Source: Bartonella kosoyi (lineage in GTDB: Bacteria > Pseudomonadota > Alphaproteobacteria > Rhizobiales > Rhizobiaceae). Taken from it: a DNA stretch of 64,000 nucleotides. The notes below the pieces were generated by a model, which ran no database searches, was not told the DNA's origin, and saw only the letters and a list, made by a program, of their open reading frames with translations. The stretch covers positions 1,860,001 through 1,924,000 of the forward strand of contig NZ_CP031843.2 in assembly GCF_003606325.2 (NCBI RefSeq), read 5' to 3'. Shown here piece by piece: positions 48,909-58,402 of this stretch. The position numbers were made by a program, and so were the translations under genes. Position 1 is the stretch's first letter. Each line of letters begins with the position of its first letter.

Positions 48909-50105
48909 TCAACTCATTTCTGAAGTCATAAAATGACGTGCTTTGCAAATATAAATGATAAAACCAATCATGCAACACACTGCTAACAAAATTGCCATAG
49001 CCCGTGGACTATGACCAGAGATTTTTCCGATAACCGCTGCACTGAGTGCCGCACTTCCTAATTGCAAAGAGCCCATCACCCCAGAAGCTGCTCCCGCAGC
49101 TTTTGGATGCGATGAAATAGCCAACGCTGTCCCTAACGGCAATAAAAAACCATTGCCAAAAGTAAGAACAGCAATAGCCATAAAACTTGTCACAAGAGGC
49201 CATGGGCTTAGATACATTTGCAAAGCAAACAGCATGCCTCCTATCACAAAAATAATGTACCCTCTCCCCACCGTCTTTTCCATAGACTCGCGTTCAAAAA
49301 ACCATCGCGCCAAAAAATTTCCCAAAATATAGGGCAATGAGACACCAATATAGCTATAACTAATATGTATAGGCGATAAACCTAAAGTCGTGAGTAAAAA
49401 AGGCGATTCCACAATATAAGCAAAATAGGCAGCGTAAGAGAAACACGGAATAAGTGCATAAAAAATAAATTGTTTATTTTTAAGAACGCCCCAATATCCC
49501 TTCATAAATCCTACTGGAGAAAAAGGCTGTCTCTTTTGGGGATGAAGAGTTTCGGTTAGCACAAAACAACACAGCAAAATAGTCAAGGATATAAAAAAGC
49601 TTAAAAAGATAAAAGTTGCCTGCCAATGAAAAACTTGGATCAAAAGTCCACCAATAAAAGGTGCAAGTGCTGGTGACATTCCAATAAAAGGGAAAACAAT
49701 CAAATAAAGTTTTCCTGCTGCTTTTTTATCCAATAAATCATTGATAATCGCGCGGCTTAAGACAATCCCCGAACAAGCTCCAAGCCCTTGCAAAAAACGT
49801 AAGACAAGAAAAGCCTGAATATGAACCGTATAAATCACCCCAATTGTCGTGAATAACCACAAGAATAAGCCTAATAGAAGTGTTTTTTTACGCCCAAAAT
49901 TATCACTCAGCGGTCCATAAATAAGCTGTCCAAGGGCCAATGCAAACAAAAAAACGGCCACCGCACTCTGAATTTGAGATTGCGTCACTTGATAATACTG
50001 ACGCATATCTGCCAGTGCGGGCAAAAAAATATCGGTAGAGATCAATCCCCCTGTCGATAAACACACAATAAGTATAATAAATGGCAAAGTATATTTACGA
50101 TTCAT
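48909..50105 (-). CDS. Bcr/CflA-family multidrug efflux transporter
   Basis: MFS drug:proton antiporter of about 398 aa with 12 hydrophobic segments. The family pattern is strong: STDIFLPALADMRQYYQV at the N-terminus (the Bcr D/P motif), LGQLIYGPLSDNFGRKKTLL as the loop 2-3 signature and RFLQGLGACSGIVLSRAIIN in helix 4-5. The frame is open to 50162, but MNRKYTLPF at 50105 matches the usual start. It would export hydrophobic drugs or sulfonamide-like compounds. Confidence 0.88.
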   Translation of the reverse strand: MNRKYTLPFIILIVCLSTGGLISTDIFLPALADMRQYYQVTQSQIQSAVAVFLFALALGQLIYGPLSDNFGRKKTLLLGLFLWLFTTIGVIYTVHIQAFLVLRFLQGLGACSGIVLSRAIINDLLDKKAAGKLYLIVFPFIGMSPALAPFIGGLLIQVFHWQATFIFLSFFISLTILLCCFVLTETLHPQKRQPFSPVGFMKGYWGVLKNKQFIFYALIPCFSYAAYFAYIVESPFLLTTLGLSPIHISYSYIGVSLPYILGNFLARWFFERESMEKTVGRGYIIFVIGGMLFALQMYLSPWPLVTSFMAIAVLTFGNGFLLPLGTALAISSHPKAAGAASGVMGSLQLGSAALSAAVIGKISGHSPRAMAILLAVCCMIGFIIYICKARHFMTSEMS

Positions 50106-50741
50106 AAATAAAATCACACTTTTAAAGTTAGATATTAAATAGTATTTAATTAAAAATAACAAATATAATGATATTTTTTCTTATATAGATAAATAATCAT
50201 GATTAAAAGTGTTATTATTTTACATGATAGAATTAAATTTTTATTATTTTTTAATCAATAAAACTTTATTCTCCATGCTTCACAGGAAAAAAACACCCCA
50301 TGCATAAACTTTTCTTTAACATACACTTTGCTGTAATCTTCCGCTTCTTTTTTCATTCATGAGCAAAAGCACACTCTCTCTCCACAGCAATAATGCCACT
50401 TTCTATACACGATCCATCAAAATTGATCGATAAAACGCCCGGCAGAAAAACAATCTCTGACGCCTCTATTCCAAAACCACTATGGTATCAACACAACGTA
50501 TAACACAAAAATAGCCCGAAAACCCTATCAACACAAATCATTATTGTAAAGCGTTGAGATCTATTAGACCCTAGAGCATAATGACTCTTCTGCAAAGCAC
50601 TAAAAAAACCAACATACTTTGCTTATTGCATAACACTTTTTATTTAAGATAAAAAATCAAAAAAGCTGTATAACTTGTTGATAAATATGATATAGTTAGA
50701 AATTAATATATTTTTATTTAATTGACCCATAGGAGCTGTGA
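50106..50741. other. Intergenic region upstream of the tail-chaperone-like gene
   Basis: About 630 bp. On the minus strand near 50354-50490 a stretch reads IEASEIVFLPGVLSINFDGS and IIAVERECAFAHE before a stop, a coding-like remnant I cannot identify. The rest is AT-rich. Confidence 0.35.
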
Positions 50742-51467
50742 ATGTGCAGAAGAGAAATAACACATATTCCATTACTGATACCTCTTACAGTTAAAGGACA
50801 AACATATACAGAGATCAGTTTACGGCGTGCAAAAATTAAAGACTTGAGAGCGATAAGCAAAAAGAAAGGGATCAAGCAAACAATAGAAATGATTTCCTGT
50901 CTTTCAGAATGGTCTTATGATATGATCAACAAGCTTGATAAGCGTGACTTTTCAAACATAAAAGATATTTTGGACTCCTCAGTAAAAGAAGCGCTCGACA
51001 AAATAATCAGCATCAGTAACAATATTAAAATGGCTTTGAAGAATCCATTCACAAACTATATTGAAAATTTTACCCGCACAATAAAGAGCATACAAATACA
51101 CATAGAAAAAATAATGAATGTATGTCTTTTCTACAACACCATATTGGAAAAATGCAAAAACAGTGTTTATAAAGATATATTTGAAACGCAGAATATAAAA
51201 AACACAAAAGAGGAAATCTTTAGCGACTATACACCAATAATAGCCCATAACCCTTCTAATACGCTGCTTCAAATGAACATTATAAATTACGGGACCTTCG
51301 TACAAAATAGTCCATCAAAACATATGCATATTACATATCATCCAAAAACTGAAGACAAAATAAAAAAGCAAACTTTGGATATAATCTTAAAATTGTTAGA
51401 CATTGCCTCAAAAATTTTGAATCTGCCTTCTTGGTGTTGGGAGTTTTTACTCAAAAAATTGAAATAA
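50742..51467 (+). CDS. Orphan protein with phage tail assembly chaperone-like N-terminus
   Basis: A 241-aa protein. Residues about 10-90 (IPLTVKGQTYTEISLRRAKI, then KDLRAISK and a helical run) have the layout of the phage tail assembly chaperone GpE/Phage_TAC_7 family: a hydrophobic strand pair, ITEIxLRxPKxxDLR, then helices. The remaining 150 residues are hydrophilic, Lys/Asn/Ile-rich and unlike that family, ending in LPSWCWEFLLKKLK. The start is fixed by AGGAG at 50731-50735. No other phage gene is nearby, so it is an orphan fused to an unknown tail. The family call is by eye and moderate. Confidence 0.55.
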   Translation: MCRREITHIPLLIPLTVKGQTYTEISLRRAKIKDLRAISKKKGIKQTIEMISCLSEWSYDMINKLDKRDFSNIKDILDSSVKEALDKIISISNNIKMALKNPFTNYIENFTRTIKSIQIHIEKIMNVCLFYNTILEKCKNSVYKDIFETQNIKNTKEEIFSDYTPIIAHNPSNTLLQMNIINYGTFVQNSPSKHMHITYHPKTEDKIKKQTLDIILKLLDIASKILNLPSWCWEFLLKKLK

Positions 51468-51519
51468 TTTCTCAGATTGAAATAATTTTTCGAGCATTAT
51501 TTCTAAGTAAAATAACAAG

Positions 51520-51557
51520 GAGGAAAGCGTAGAATCAAACGACTTTCCTCCCTTTTC
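51520..51557 (+). terminator. Rho-independent terminator after the tail-chaperone-like gene
   Basis: GGAGGAAAG at 51520-51528 pairs perfectly with CTTTCCTCC at 51544-51552, followed by CTTTTC, about 50 bp after the stop codon. Confidence 0.65.
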
Positions 51558-52488
51558 ACTTGCTCTCAGCTTTTTAAATTGAAACTTATTAATATTTTTT
51601 GATCATCAAAACATACTCTTCGTCACAAAAGCAGCGTATAAAGACGAAAATTATAGCGACTATGATTTCTTAGAAAAAAGCAAACAACAACTACGAAATT
51701 TTACTTTTTATCCTCAAATACAAAGGCTCCCATCAACGACCAAAAGAATCTTCACACAAGAACAGTCATACTTTTTATGAAAAAGTAAGAAGCGCACGAA
51801 TTTCTATAATGCACAGGATGATCAATCAGTATACGCCTAAAATATCAATATCTTCTTTGATGCTGCTAATTATATATTGATCAAAAAATTGTTATAAAAA
51901 CAATCTTTTGTCATGCAAAAACTCTTTTTAAGTTTTCAAACAGAGCCCTATAGAACAAGCATATAACATCATTTTCACTGCCAGCTCATGATGTAAAAAA
52001 CGCTTAATCTTTTTGCTCCTTGGACACTCAACAAAATTCTCTATGAACACAGCTCTAAACAAAAACTTCAAAAGCAAATAAATTTTCTGATGATATACAA
52101 TCTTTTGCTTCAGTTAATGCGGTTTTCCCTACCCTAAGAGTCCCCAAGAATAGAAAAAAACAGGCAGATAATTGAGTTCTTGCTGCTCTGCACACGCTCC
52201 ACAGTCTACAACACAAGCAACAGCTTGAACAGCTTCTCCCCCCCCCCACACACAACAGGAGGTGTCATTAAAAGTTATCCTGTCTCATAAAAAATAAAAT
52301 GATCACACGAACACATCTTTCCTCAAGCATAAGTTAGAACTTTTGAATTGTCTATATGCCAACGTTTTTCCTCACATAACACAAACGTTAAAGCATCTTT
52401 TCTATTCATTTTTAGTGGCTATCCATCTATTCTGGAACATAATTGACAATAAGGCATTGTATCTCCAGCATATTCAAGGAGATAAAAC
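51558..52488. other. Noncoding region with an ORF remnant and a poly-C tract
   Basis: About 930 bp. From about 51590 to 51780 the plus strand reads as 60 or so codons of plausible protein without a start (KDENYSDYDFLEKSKQQLRN, ending FTQEQSYFL), likely the end of a lost gene. A run of ten C residues lies at 52238-52247. No intact gene is supported. Confidence 0.35.
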
Positions 52489-53577
52489 ATGGAAACCCGC
52501 ATTCCTGAAAACACACCTTTCGATACGAATTTTCTAGGGCAGACATCCCTAGAGACAGAATATCCTTTTTTTCAAACACCCATTTCATGGTCCGCTATTT
52601 TTGCCGGATTGGTAACGGCTCTTGCCACCTCAATCTGTTTATCTTTTCTGGTCACAGCATTAGGATTGAGCCAAATAGATTTCACCTCTTCAAGCCCTTT
52701 TGAAGGCTCTTTCCTCTCCTTTGGCACGGGCTCTCTTATCGTTATGCTAATAAGCCTTGCTTTGGGAGGTTTTGTTGCCGGACGTTTTGCCGAAACCGCT
52801 GGGGTTCTGCATGGTTTCTTAACCTGGGCTCTCATAACACTTCTTATGACTCTCCAAGCCATCCATGTAGTTTCAAGCACAGCAAAAATAGGGGCTCAAA
52901 CTGCCCTAGAAAACAGCTCCATGATTGAAAAGACCATAGACAGTTTCAAAACAAACATTTCCCCCTTGTTTACAAAATTAAACAACGAGGACTTTGCAAA
53001 ATTTTTTACAAAAAACAACAATAATGGCGTCAATTTTGACCAACTTGGCAATGAATTGCGCTCTCTTCTCCATAAAAGCGATATTCCTGCCCTCAATCCT
53101 GAGCGCTTAAAAACATCCTATCAGGCAGCGCTCAGTGATATTGGAGAAGCAATCACAGCTTTTAAAAAGGATCCTTCACATTACCGTACCACTCTGAAAA
53201 ATCTAGAGGAACGCCTTTCTGATCGTGTAGAAGATTTGACAGAAAAATTTAATCGAAGCGATATCATCAATGCCCTCACAAAAGATGGCATGAGCCGTGC
53301 GGATGCACAAAGGGCAGCCAACCGTGCTCTTCAACTTTATCAAAGTGCAGAGGAAAAAACTGCAAAAGCGATAAAAGTGCTTGAAGAACGGGCTGAAACC
53401 CTCTCTGACAATCTTGAAGGAGCTATCAAAGGTGCCAAAAACACCGCCACAAAAGTCACAAACACAGCCTCCAAGATGGGATGGTGGGGCTTTTTAGGGA
53501 GTTTGATAGGCGCCATCATTTCCAGTGTTTGTGGTTATTATGGTTACAGAAGCCGTAAGGACACTTTCAAGTTTTAA
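52489..53577 (+). CDS. Membrane protein with PhnA-like/YrzE-like N-terminal domain and coiled-coil loop
   Basis: A 362-aa protein. The N-terminal third has three membrane segments (ISWSAIFAGLVTALATSICL, SLIVMLISLALGGFVAGRFA, LHGFLTWALITLLMTLQAIH), the pattern of the rhizobial PhnA-like membrane family. A long hydrophilic helical middle (residues about 130-320) includes KNLEERLSDRVEDLTEKFNR and Ala-rich KAIKVLEERAETLSDNLEGA. A C-terminal glycine-rich membrane segment (WWGFLGSLIGAIISSVCGYY) closes it. The start is preceded by AAGGAGAT. Function unknown. A strong terminator follows. Confidence 0.75.
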   Translation: METRIPENTPFDTNFLGQTSLETEYPFFQTPISWSAIFAGLVTALATSICLSFLVTALGLSQIDFTSSSPFEGSFLSFGTGSLIVMLISLALGGFVAGRFAETAGVLHGFLTWALITLLMTLQAIHVVSSTAKIGAQTALENSSMIEKTIDSFKTNISPLFTKLNNEDFAKFFTKNNNNGVNFDQLGNELRSLLHKSDIPALNPERLKTSYQAALSDIGEAITAFKKDPSHYRTTLKNLEERLSDRVEDLTEKFNRSDIINALTKDGMSRADAQRAANRALQLYQSAEEKTAKAIKVLEERAETLSDNLEGAIKGAKNTATKVTNTASKMGWWGFLGSLIGAIISSVCGYYGYRSRKDTFKF

Positions 53578-53603
53578 AACTTCTACCTCTAAAATAAACT
53601 GAG

Positions 53604-53634
53604 AAAAAGCTGTACAGAATGTGCAGCTTTTTTT
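53604..53634 (+). terminator. Rho-independent terminator after the membrane-protein gene
   Basis: AGCTGTACA pairs with TGTGCAGCT (one G-U) around a GAA loop, flanked by an A-run and followed by seven T residues. Confidence 0.8.
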
Positions 53635-53740
53635 ACGCTTACTTGAAAAGCTTTTGGCATAATATAGCAATGAGAAAAATTTCTTGCTCAAACTTAATCA
53701 TCCAGAAAAAACTAGATAGAGCAAAAACCTATGATATATC

Positions 53741-54982
53741 ATGAACGCACAAGAGAAAATCGTAACTTTAGCATCTTGGGGGGGCATTGTGACAAAGAAA
53801 AAATCCATAATTTTCGCCCCAATAGGACTTTTTCTTGTTTTGGGCTTAAGCAGCTTTGCCGATGAAACTGCTCAAATCACTTTTGCTTTACACTTAGCAG
53901 AAAGTACAGCCTCCATTTCAATGCTGCTTTTTGCAGGGCTTATAGGAGGAATTTGCGCAGGTCCCATTGCCCCACGTCTTTTGCATCACTTCCAGCCAGC
54001 GCACACAGTGACTGTTGTTTTATTGTTTGAAGCACTCTTCATAGCTGTTGCTGCAATCGCCAACCAGTTTTGGTTTTATATTGCTCTTTCTTTCGCACTG
54101 GGGTGTGCAGGTTCACTGTTTTGGTCTGCTATCCTTGTTGCCGTGCCCGACTTCGCAAAAAATGATCAGCAATTAGACCGTATCAACCGCATTATCCAAA
54201 CAGTTCGTAATCTTGGCTATATTGCTGGACCACTGTTAGGAGGCATGTTGTATGGTTTATCAAACGGGCAAAAAGGGCTCTTTGCACTATCCATCATGGT
54301 TCTCTGTGCCGCCTTAATCACCACTTGCTGTTTTAAAAGTTTAAAAATGCATGTGCCAACAACAAGCACAACACAGCCAACCAAAAAGGAACTAGATTTA
54401 AAAGGGCTCTTGCGTAAAAAAAAGGTTGTCTCTGCTCTTGCCCCCCTCATCATTACCATCATCCTCACCTCCACCCTCAATGTATTGTCGATTGTCCGCA
54501 TCCGCACCGAGCTATCCTTCAGTGCACAAACTTATGGAATAATCAGCAGCATGATCAGTCTTGGCCTTGTGGTTGGTCCACTCTGTTTCTCTAGCCTTTT
54601 CCACCGCCTTGGCAATGCCGCTGGAGCATCACTGGCTGCTGCAACCATTGGTTTGGCCATTTTCTGTTTTTCCTTAACACCGCTTATATCGCTCATGATG
54701 CTGTCATTTTTTATCCTTGGGAGTGCCAACGGTGTGCAAAATGCACTCATGGCAAGTTTTATGATGAAAGCCATCCCAAAAGAACAACGAAACAGTCAAA
54801 TGCCCGCCTATATCTTCATCATACAAACAGCCGTGTGCATTGGTTTTATCAGTGCAGGTTTTGTAAAAGTGCATCACACCCAATACACACTCCTTATCAT
54901 CGGCATCATTACCATGATCACCGGCATATTAGGCTGTATCGTCAACAGTGCTCTGCAAAAAAAGGAATGGGAGAATGCTTAA
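53741..54982 (+). CDS. MFS-family transporter (exporter-like)
   Basis: A 413-aa inner-membrane protein with 12 hydrophobic segments, starting with a 20-residue hydrophilic leader. Helix 1 runs FAPIGLFLVLGLSSFADETA; the LIGGICAGPIAPRLLHHFQP loop occupies the MFS signature place, and a middle loop (TTSTTQPTKKELDLKGLLRK) divides the halves. It heads a likely operon with 55173-55844 and the methyltransferase 55858-57111, so a role in exporting the product or substrate of those genes is plausible but inferred. Confidence 0.8.
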   Translation: MNAQEKIVTLASWGGIVTKKKSIIFAPIGLFLVLGLSSFADETAQITFALHLAESTASISMLLFAGLIGGICAGPIAPRLLHHFQPAHTVTVVLLFEALFIAVAAIANQFWFYIALSFALGCAGSLFWSAILVAVPDFAKNDQQLDRINRIIQTVRNLGYIAGPLLGGMLYGLSNGQKGLFALSIMVLCAALITTCCFKSLKMHVPTTSTTQPTKKELDLKGLLRKKKVVSALAPLIITIILTSTLNVLSIVRIRTELSFSAQTYGIISSMISLGLVVGPLCFSSLFHRLGNAAGASLAAATIGLAIFCFSLTPLISLMMLSFFILGSANGVQNALMASFMMKAIPKEQRNSQMPAYIFIIQTAVCIGFISAGFVKVHHTQYTLLIIGIITMITGILGCIVNSALQKKEWENA

Positions 54983-55172
54983 CAAACTTTACCATCTTGT
55001 CTCTTAAAAAAACATGCCCCCAAATGGCATGACGATCACCATCCGATCAAATCATGCAACTTCATACCAACCAACGTGATTTTGATAAACCACTCTCATA
55101 TGACGGAACGAATAACCCCAGCGAGCATCCATTGCCAAAACTTGATATTTTAAAGAAAAAACCGATAACATC

Positions 55173-55844
55173 ATGCAACAAGATCCTATAGGCTTAAATT
55201 TTTACCATGGAACAGGCGGTTATGTATGGCAATTAGCAGAAACCCTGCAACATGACTTGAATGAAAACATCCACACCCTTGCCTTACAAAAACCCACACC
55301 ACCCATAGCAATCAATTCTTTTGCCGTTTACCCACGCAAATTAGACTCCCTAGCACAGGTTCAATGGGAAAAAGATGTACAGATAATAAAAAATAAACCG
55401 GCACTCATTGGCAAACGTCAAATACAACCGATCACCGTTGTTTCCACAAAAAGCTCTGCCTTTGGTGGATTTGATTTTCTAACATTTACAGCGCTTCATG
55501 AGGGCTGTTCTGTCCAATCCTTGAAAGAAATCAAACTCAATGGTTGCCTTTTTGACGCAGACAATCTTTTGATATCACTGCTACGACACGGTCTCATTCA
55601 AACAGATCAACAAGCCTTTTCAAAAGATCATGCAACAGCGCTTTTACGAGAACCAACATGTCGTATTGTCAATTCTCCTCTCGGGTCCCTTGCCATTAAT
55701 CAACTTAATGGACGCACAATCCGGCTGAATGAAAAAACCAAACCTCTCTTGCAAAAAGCCACAACAGAAATACATCTTCAACACCCCATAGAACAAACAA
55801 CAATATTTTTTATCAAAGCGGGAATGCTACGCTTGGTAAAATGA
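55173..55844 (+). CDS. Unrecognised 223-aa protein of the MFS-methyltransferase operon
   Basis: I do not recognise this protein. The N-terminus reads IGLNFYHGTGGYVWQLAETL; the middle has a basic, proline-containing region and then SLKEIKLNGCLFDADNLLIS followed by LLRHGLIQ, which resembles the recognition part of a winged helix. There is no signal peptide or membrane segment. It ends 13 bp before the methyltransferase start and follows the MFS gene by 190 bp, so it presumably acts with the methyltransferase. Confidence 0.65.
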   Translation: MQQDPIGLNFYHGTGGYVWQLAETLQHDLNENIHTLALQKPTPPIAINSFAVYPRKLDSLAQVQWEKDVQIIKNKPALIGKRQIQPITVVSTKSSAFGGFDFLTFTALHEGCSVQSLKEIKLNGCLFDADNLLISLLRHGLIQTDQQAFSKDHATALLREPTCRIVNSPLGSLAINQLNGRTIRLNEKTKPLLQKATTEIHLQHPIEQTTIFFIKAGMLRLVK

Positions 55845-55857
55845 TAAGGATCAAAAG

Positions 55858-57111
55858 ATGCCTCTGATAAGACCTGGTATGGGAACAGAAAACAGTATTG
55901 AGCTTATTTACACACTCATTCAAATGGCAAGACCACGCACAGTCCTTGAAATCGGTGCGGGGGATAGCACGCGCTTGATTGCGACAGCACTGCAAAAAGC
56001 AAAACAAGCATGGGAAGAGGATAAAAAACTTTTAGAATCCTCTCCTTGGGAAGAACGTACAGCTTTGCTTGACCCTTCAGGTGTTCTTGAGAATTATCAA
56101 CCACGCTTGATCACCATTGATGATTTTTCAGCGGAAGGTCAGTCGGCCGAAGAAGCATGGCAAAAACTGCTCCAAGACGAGCGTATTGAAAAAGACACTG
56201 TAACATTTATGAATGAGAATTTTTTCTCTCTCGATGATGCAACTCTCAAATCTTGGGGACCAATAGATTTTGCTTGGATTGATGCTGGAACACCCGCAGA
56301 TGATGTGCGATTTGTTACCACACTTTGGAAACATATCAGTGCTGGTGGTTATCTCTGTTTGCATGAACCAACCATGACAACAACCGTTGCTCTTAATGGC
56401 GCTCAACGGGTTAGACGCATCAGAACCCCTTTGTGGGAAGAAATTCTCTACCGCCTTGATGGCTCCTATGAAGCTTTAACCCTCCCCGAAAACCACAAAT
56501 ATCGCCAAAGTGGTCTGGGTATTATTCGCAAACGCACCCCTACTGAGCAAATTGTACGCACACAATCACTCCAAGCAGAACTCATCGAGATCAATGAACT
56601 GCCCCTTCGCAACGATCTTTTGCCTATGGGACAAGAAACTCTACACAAACGCTATACCCGTAATTCACTGATTTCTGCCATGACTTCACCAACACTGCGC
56701 ACTGTTTACGCTGCTATTATCCTTGGTGCAAAAAATCTTTCTGATATCCTAAAAACTGTCGATTGTGATGCCAAAACTATTCACAAATCGATCAATCGTC
56801 TTTTGAATCTTGGTCTTATTCAAAATACAACTGCAGGATTTCAAACGGAAGAGACACCGTGGAAAATGCTCGAAAGTAAAAATGAGCGGGAGAGAGAAAA
56901 TTTAAGCGACCGCTATTTAGAAACAGAAGAAATGCTGACAAAAATTGCAGAAGCCTTTCAAAGGGAAAAAATCTATAGTGAAACGGAAGTTTCCAAGATA
57001 TGCAACCTCTTTACGGTCGATTTTGCTAGATTACGACGCACCCTCGTTGAGAGAGGATTTTTACAACGCCATGGGGGAAAATATCAGCGCATGCTCTCAA
57101 AAGAGAATTGA
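55858..57111 (+). CDS. SAM-dependent methyltransferase with C-terminal DUF2087 domain
   Basis: A 417-aa fusion. Residues about 10-215 form a class I methyltransferase of the Methyltransf_24 kind: motif I VLEIGAGDSTRLIATALQKA, DDATLKSWGPIDFAWIDAGT as the later acidic strand, and LWKHISAGGYLCLHEPTM. The middle (about 260-340) looks like a winged-helix region (AKNLSDILKTVDCDAKTIHK). Residues about 363-412 (REKIYSETEVSKICNLFTVD, then ARLRRTLVERGFLQRHGG) match DUF2087, usually found in small regulators. A second, partial copy of the DUF2087 end lies at 58403-58570. The fusion suggests an enzyme with nucleic-acid or ligand-responsive control. Confidence 0.8.
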   Translation: MPLIRPGMGTENSIELIYTLIQMARPRTVLEIGAGDSTRLIATALQKAKQAWEEDKKLLESSPWEERTALLDPSGVLENYQPRLITIDDFSAEGQSAEEAWQKLLQDERIEKDTVTFMNENFFSLDDATLKSWGPIDFAWIDAGTPADDVRFVTTLWKHISAGGYLCLHEPTMTTTVALNGAQRVRRIRTPLWEEILYRLDGSYEALTLPENHKYRQSGLGIIRKRTPTEQIVRTQSLQAELIEINELPLRNDLLPMGQETLHKRYTRNSLISAMTSPTLRTVYAAIILGAKNLSDILKTVDCDAKTIHKSINRLLNLGLIQNTTAGFQTEETPWKMLESKNERERENLSDRYLETEEMLTKIAEAFQREKIYSETEVSKICNLFTVDFARLRRTLVERGFLQRHGGKYQRMLSKEN

Positions 57112-57397
57112 ACGATGTTTAATTAACGCAATCGTCTTTCTTCTATAGTCCAAGAAAATGCATAACCTTACACGCAAAAATATAATTTCATGAAAAACTT
57201 ATAAAATTATTTATATATTTATTATGTTGACAATCTATGAAAGTTAGTACACCCTCTTCATAAAAGATGCAATGGGGAGAAACAAAAACGCGGGGTGTCA
57301 ATTGATGATCAAAGAGAATTAGGAACAATCAAAATCATCAGAAGCAGATATGGGATCAAGGTCTCAATGCTCTTCCCGATTATAGCGCACACATCAA
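56954..57397 (+). repeat. Direct repeat, copy 1
   Basis: A 0.44-kb segment covering the DUF2087-coding end of the methyltransferase gene, its downstream spacer and the first codons of an oxoamine-synthase-like gene. It is about 85-90 percent identical by eye to 58403-58843 in the same orientation. Confidence 0.9.
57295..57397 (+). pseudogene. N-terminal stub of an alpha-oxoamine synthase-like gene (copy 1)
   Basis: From a GTG at 57295 the frame reads SIDDQRELGTIKIIRSRYGI then KVSMLFPI, the same opening as the longer fragment at 58742. After about 34 codons the similarity stops and unrelated sequence leads into the VOC gene. Confidence 0.45.
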
Positions 57398-57453
57398 GGT
57401 ACATTATATCGGTATATCACGTCAAGCAACCGCTACTCAATCATGGAGAATTC

Positions 57454-57843
57454 ATGAGTAATATCCTTGCCTATCCTATTACCCCAAACCTACAGTTGGT
57501 ATACGTATCAAACGTAGAGTATTCTACCGCTTTTTACAAATTTATCTTCAAGAAAGAGCCTATATTCACCTCACCACGCTATGTTGCATTTGCTGCTGCA
57601 GGTGATGCACTCTTTGCTCTCTGGTCTGGAGGCAATACGCCTGAAGAAAATGTGCCTCGTTTTTCAGAAATCGGCATTATGTTGCCTCATGGAGAGGACG
57701 TAGATAAGCTATATGCGGAATGGCAAGAGCAAACCACCGTTGAGATAAATGTCTTGAAAGAACCATATACTGACGTATTTGGACGTACCTTCCTCATCAA
57801 AGATCCCGATGGTCATATTATTCGTGTTTGTCCACTGGATTAA
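57454..57843 (+). CDS. VOC-family (glyoxalase/bleomycin-resistance-like) protein
   Basis: A 129-aa protein with the VOC fold: NLQLVYVSNVEYSTAFYKFI at the start, FTSPRYVAFAAAGDALFALW, SEIGIMLPHGEDVDKLYAEW, and the end DVFGRTFLIKDPDGHIIRVC with PLD. The start at 57454 is set by GGAGA five bases upstream; the frame extends to 57295, but that part belongs to the repeat. Members bind metals and detoxify antibiotics or aldehydes; the substrate here is unknown. It lies between the two repeat copies with GC-rich DNA after it, which suggests arrival by transfer. Confidence 0.85.
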   Translation: MSNILAYPITPNLQLVYVSNVEYSTAFYKFIFKKEPIFTSPRYVAFAAAGDALFALWSGGNTPEENVPRFSEIGIMLPHGEDVDKLYAEWQEQTTVEINVLKEPYTDVFGRTFLIKDPDGHIIRVCPLD

Positions 57844-58402
57844 AAAGCCTTAAATTTGATTTTTAATCGACTGAATGATAATAATTGTCTGTTGCCAAAA
57901 ACCTATAAGCCATGGACGCTAGAGGCTTACTTTTTACCCGTTTGCTACTGTTCCATTCCTTTCAGCCCCACAACCTACCTGTTGCCACAGGCGGTCTAAC
58001 GGGCTTGGGAATCCGTCAGCGTTATTACATGATCCGTGAATCATGACCTGAAAAAGCTTGCGCTATAGGAGCCAAGACGAGAAGCCGGCACGATGATGTC
58101 GTAGTTGAACCATCTAGCTATATTAAACATTCCCACTGCCCCCGTTCACGACTTTCAGTACACGTTACAATCCCCGCGCTCGTAATCCTACCCTGCGCCT
58201 TCTCGATGTTGCAATGCTTGGTTCTCAATGCAATCTTCTCCAATTTTCAACTCTAAATGAATGAAGCCAAATGAAGTACGCGCCTAGCATCACTCGTACC
58301 GCCCTTTGATTAAGGAAAGCTGGGATGAAGGAAAGCTGGAAATCAGACCACTGTGTTTGTGAAAAACTTCACGCGTACGAGAGAAAAAACTATGCGACCG
58401 GA
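57844..58402. other. GC-rich noncoding segment
   Basis: About 560 bp with clearly higher GC (roughly half in 57900-58260) than its surroundings. All six frames are broken by stops. It has no inverted-repeat ends that I can see. It probably came with the VOC gene. Confidence 0.5.

Noticed and set aside
52055..52255. 66-codon Cys-rich minus-strand frame
   Set aside because: Its Cys/Gly-rich start is produced by the poly-C tract and flanking repeats; there is no ribosome site or family match.
57295..57453. N-terminal extension of the VOC protein
   Set aside because: The stretch belongs to the direct repeat and encodes another gene's opening; the VOC fold and a good ribosome site begin at 57454.
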